The notes under the pieces: generated by a model
Told to the model about the DNA's origin: nothing
What the model saw: the letters and a program-made list of their open reading frames with translations, nothing else
Database searches by the model: none
Shown here: positions 61,851 to 64,000 of the stretch, in pieces
Layout of the letters: each line of letters opens with the position of its first letter
Position numbering within the stretch: the stretch's first letter is position 1
Position numbers and translations under genes: made by a program
From: CAZSDW01 sp964605705
GTDB lineage: Bacteria > Fidelibacterota > UBA2242
NCBI GenBank assembly: GCA_964605705.1
Contig: CAZSDW010000005.1
Span: forward strand, 53,827 to 117,826
Direction: 5' to 3'
DNA length: 64,000 nucleotides

Positions 61851-63470
61851 CTATTTCAGCAGTGCTATTTTGCGCGTCGAGATTGTTTGACCGGCTTTCA
61901 TTTGAATAAAATATATACCGCTGGTCAGATCATCGGCATTGAGAGCCACTTGATATTTACCCGGTTGGAATTCCTGATTAACCAATTGCCGGACATACTG
62001 ACCGTGAATATTGATCAGAACCAACTGCACCCGGGATTTCTGAGAAATATCGAAAGAAATCATGGTCTCCGCGTTAAAGGGATTGGGATAGTTCTGGTTC
62101 AGTGAGAAACGGGTTGGTAATTCGGCAGTATTTTCAGTAACAGATGTCAGAGAATAGTCCAGCTGCAGGGTATCGGAGACTGCCTCAAATCCATCCCGGT
62201 AATAGACTGCCAGATAATGCCGTTCGCCATCGATTGGAATGGAGGCGCGGGTGGTCAAAAGCGAGTCGCTTCGATAGCCAGCTCCGGCGGTACAGATCGG
62301 ATCGGTAGAATTGGTGTTGTAAAGATATTTCAGAAAACCGCCTCTCTGGGTCGATTGTGCAATGATGTCAAACCGGATGCTACTTGCCAGAACCTTGTTG
62401 ATGGCATAGCTGAGAATCGGGGCATGAATCGGCGCTGTTGCCAGTATTTTAAATTCGAAAATCGGGATATAGTGACCGGTATTTTCAGATCGCCGGACCG
62501 TCAGACGCACGTACCGGGCATCGGTTGCCGTGATTTCATCGAAGGTGAAGCAGCTGCTTTCCGGGTTAGCCATTTTATCCACTGCCATATTCCAGGTACT
62601 GTTATCAGGGCTGGTTTCGATCCGATATTGATAAACGGATTCTTCCTGAAAAAACACCTGGAACATATTCATGGACTGCACTGATTCCAGATCAATGGTA
62701 ACCGATTCAGCTTCATTACAGACCCAGGCGCTGCTTCGATCTCCGTCCACCAGGTTGCCGGGGGGCATGATCGAAGAAGATGACAATACCGTTTTATTCA
62801 GCGCCAGGTTGACATCATCCAGTTTCAATACCATACTATCGGTGAAAAAATTGTAGAAAATTTTGGCAAATTCCCAGTAGCCTTCGATGGAGGGATGTAT
62901 GTCATCCGGGAAGAGATAATTTTTATCAACGAAGGGTGTCCGAAAATCGATCAGTGGTGTGCCCTTTTCTGTCGCTACCTGCTGAATCCGGGGGATGATA
63001 TCGGCGGTAATGATTGAGTCGTCGATATCCCATTGAATGCTGAAAGCCGGCGGCGGAATACACAGGTAAATATCCGGATTAGCCGCCAATGAACGAAATG
63101 TGTCGATCATAGCCGTAAAGTCCGTGACGAATTCATCTTTATATACCCAGTTATAGGGTTTGGAATCATTGGTGCCCAGCATGATGGTGACGATATTGGG
63201 ATTGAATGCCAGCGCTTCGCTAAACGCCTCCTCGTCCCACAGCGGATAATCCCCTTTCCTCAGCAGAGTGCGTCCCGATACACCAAAATTCTGAATATCA
63301 TATTCGGCACCCATTAAAATACGCAACTGGGCGGGATAAGTGTCCGGATTGGTTTTAGGATCACCGGCTCCGGATGTAATACTGTTCCCCACACAGGCAA
63401 AGCGGATGGGTTGTGCCATCGTTCCAATTGCCAGAAAAAACACCATTAAAAATACCACAACTCTTTTCAT
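61851..63470 (-). CDS. Secreted SGNH/GDSL esterase with F5/8C domain and sorting domain
   Basis: 539 aa. Signal peptide to about 20. SGNH hydrolase about 21-210: block I CVGNSITSG with the catalytic Ser, block III GTNDSK, and block V DDIHPSIEGY with Asp/His. A discoidin/F5-8C-like carbohydrate-binding domain (about 225-345: LALNKTVLSSSSIMPPGNLVDGD, ARYVRLTVRRSENTG) follows, then a C-terminal NQNYPNPFNAETMISFD sorting domain. By context with the pectate lyase it is likely a pectin or rhamnogalacturonan acetyl/methyl esterase. GGAG upstream of ATG. Confidence 0.85.
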   Translation of the reverse strand: MKRVVVFLMVFFLAIGTMAQPIRFACVGNSITSGAGDPKTNPDTYPAQLRILMGAEYDIQNFGVSGRTLLRKGDYPLWDEEAFSEALAFNPNIVTIMLGTNDSKPYNWVYKDEFVTDFTAMIDTFRSLAANPDIYLCIPPPAFSIQWDIDDSIITADIIPRIQQVATEKGTPLIDFRTPFVDKNYLFPDDIHPSIEGYWEFAKIFYNFFTDSMVLKLDDVNLALNKTVLSSSSIMPPGNLVDGDRSSAWVCNEAESVTIDLESVQSMNMFQVFFQEESVYQYRIETSPDNSTWNMAVDKMANPESSCFTFDEITATDARYVRLTVRRSENTGHYIPIFEFKILATAPIHAPILSYAINKVLASSIRFDIIAQSTQRGGFLKYLYNTNSTDPICTAGAGYRSDSLLTTRASIPIDGERHYLAVYYRDGFEAVSDTLQLDYSLTSVTENTAELPTRFSLNQNYPNPFNAETMISFDISQKSRVQLVLINIHGQYVRQLVNQEFQPGKYQVALNADDLTSGIYFIQMKAGQTISTRKIALLK

Positions 63471-64000
63471 CGCTGTCTCCGTTTATTAATAAGCATCTAT
63501 TATGTTAATCTGCCTTAATGCCTGTAAAGATATTTACAAATGGAAAAGGATTCAAGGAAAAAGGGGAAAGACGAGGAACTAAGTGTGTAAAAGAAATTAA
63601 ATATCAGGGCGATCCAATTCAATAATTGAACCGGAGATTTATCAATTGCCCTAAATATTTTTCCTGTTTTGAAATAAGTCCTTGCATCTTTTGAATATAT
63701 CTTTTAAATAGAAACTGTCATTAAGGGCAATATACTATTAAATGAGAGGCCACTCGCTTGGGGTGTTGCTCTTTGATAATTGAAATTGCCCCTTGAGGAT
63801 AGAAAAACTTAGGACCCAAAGATGAAAAACAACTGCTCCCGGTTGTTTGAATTTTCAAAACACACAATGACTGCCGCAAGACTATTGATCGAGATAGCGC
63901 GATTACCGGAAAATCAGTATCATAAATGATATTTCATCACCAGTAAATGACAATTCGTCATCAATATGTCAGCCATCGCAGTAGTTTAGTCGTTCGTCGC
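63471..64000. other. Gene-free right end
   Basis: 530 bases at the right edge without a plausible gene on either strand. It holds the 5' region of the SGNH esterase gene and AT-rich sequence; no sigma-54 or sigma-28 site, repeat or RNA was recognised. Confidence 0.6.

Noticed and set aside
1..64000. CRISPR array, tRNA/rRNA gene, transposase, integrase or prophage
   Set aside because: No regular repeats, cloverleaf, ribosomal RNA motif or mobile-element protein was recognised; the small HTH_17 gene alone does not make a mobile element.
63471..64000. Possible sigma-54 or sigma-28 site before the SGNH esterase
   Set aside because: No TGGCAC-N5-TTGC or CCGATAA pair with correct spacing was found on the minus strand.

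Overview
The window looks like a chromosomal segment of a flagellated, diderm bacterium of the FCB (Fibrobacterota-Chlorobiota-Bacteroidota) superphylum. The pointers are a fused LpxC-FabZ protein, a SusC/SusD outer-membrane pair, 'YPNPFN' C-terminal sorting domains of the type-IX-secretion kind, two-component-regulator propeller repeats and a CarboxypepD_reg TonB-dependent receptor. True flagellin genes argue against most Bacteroidota and fit Calditrichota/KSB1-like lineages better; that placement is inference. No tRNA, rRNA, CRISPR array, transposase or prophage was recognised.

Layout. (1) 1-7058: glycan-modification genes: a giant GT9-GT4-TPR-zinc-ribbon-methyltransferase protein cut by the left edge, a cNMP-binding protein, and two tandem GT2-TPR glycosyltransferases, next to flagellin and so probably for flagellin glycosylation. 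(2) 7059-12700: a late flagellar island: two flagellins, FliS, a small HTH protein, FliD, a FliT/FlgN-like chaperone and a FlgM-like anti-sigma-28 candidate. Both flagellin genes have sigma-28 promoters and the same CsrA-type leader hairpin. (3) 12979-18387: three cytoplasmic PAS/histidine-kinase/receiver proteins, one a pseudokinase. (4) 18480-23515: an Ig plus FGE-fold exported protein, a patatin-POTRA-barrel protein and a DUF502 membrane protein. (5) 23795-26239: a FakA-FakB (DAK2-DegV) fusion directly followed by plsY, together a self-contained acyl-phosphate route to lysophosphatidate. (6) 26311-34538: PLD-family protein, FN3 protein, MmcQ/YjbR, PAP2, a nucleotidyltransferase, a quinate-dehydrogenase-like protein, M48 protease, rubrerythrin, rubredoxin (a 52-codon gene), NifU-like scaffold and a small membrane protein. 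(7) 34675-37376: TonB-dependent receptor and a Cys-cluster protein. (8) 47292-37387, minus strand: a compact envelope operon uppS-bamA-skp-lpxD-lpxC/fabZ-lpxA-OMP-dxr-rseP. (9) 47656-63470: an NtrC-type regulator, then a likely pectin-use locus: a membrane-spanning propeller regulator carrying its own sigma-54 AAA+ and HTH domains, a -24/-12 promoter just downstream, a redox-dead thioredoxin-fold protein, SusC, SusD, an unknown lipoprotein-like gene, an HD-GYP protein, a secreted pectate lyase and a secreted SGNH esterase.

The most interesting system is in region 9. In the Bacteroidota 'hybrid two-component system' the periplasmic propeller/YYY sensor is joined to a histidine kinase, receiver and AraC domain. 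Here the same sensor is joined straight through one membrane helix to a sigma-54 activator, with no phosphorelay domain at all, and the next intergenic region carries a correctly spaced sigma-54 promoter facing the SusCD genes. This would be a one-component, membrane-bound enhancer-binding protein for polysaccharide uptake. Secondary points of interest are the CsrA-type leaders of both flagellins, a FlgM-like protein with a duplicated sigma-binding motif, a double-receiver pseudokinase whose phospho-histidine is asparagine, and the FakA-FakB-PlsY arrangement.
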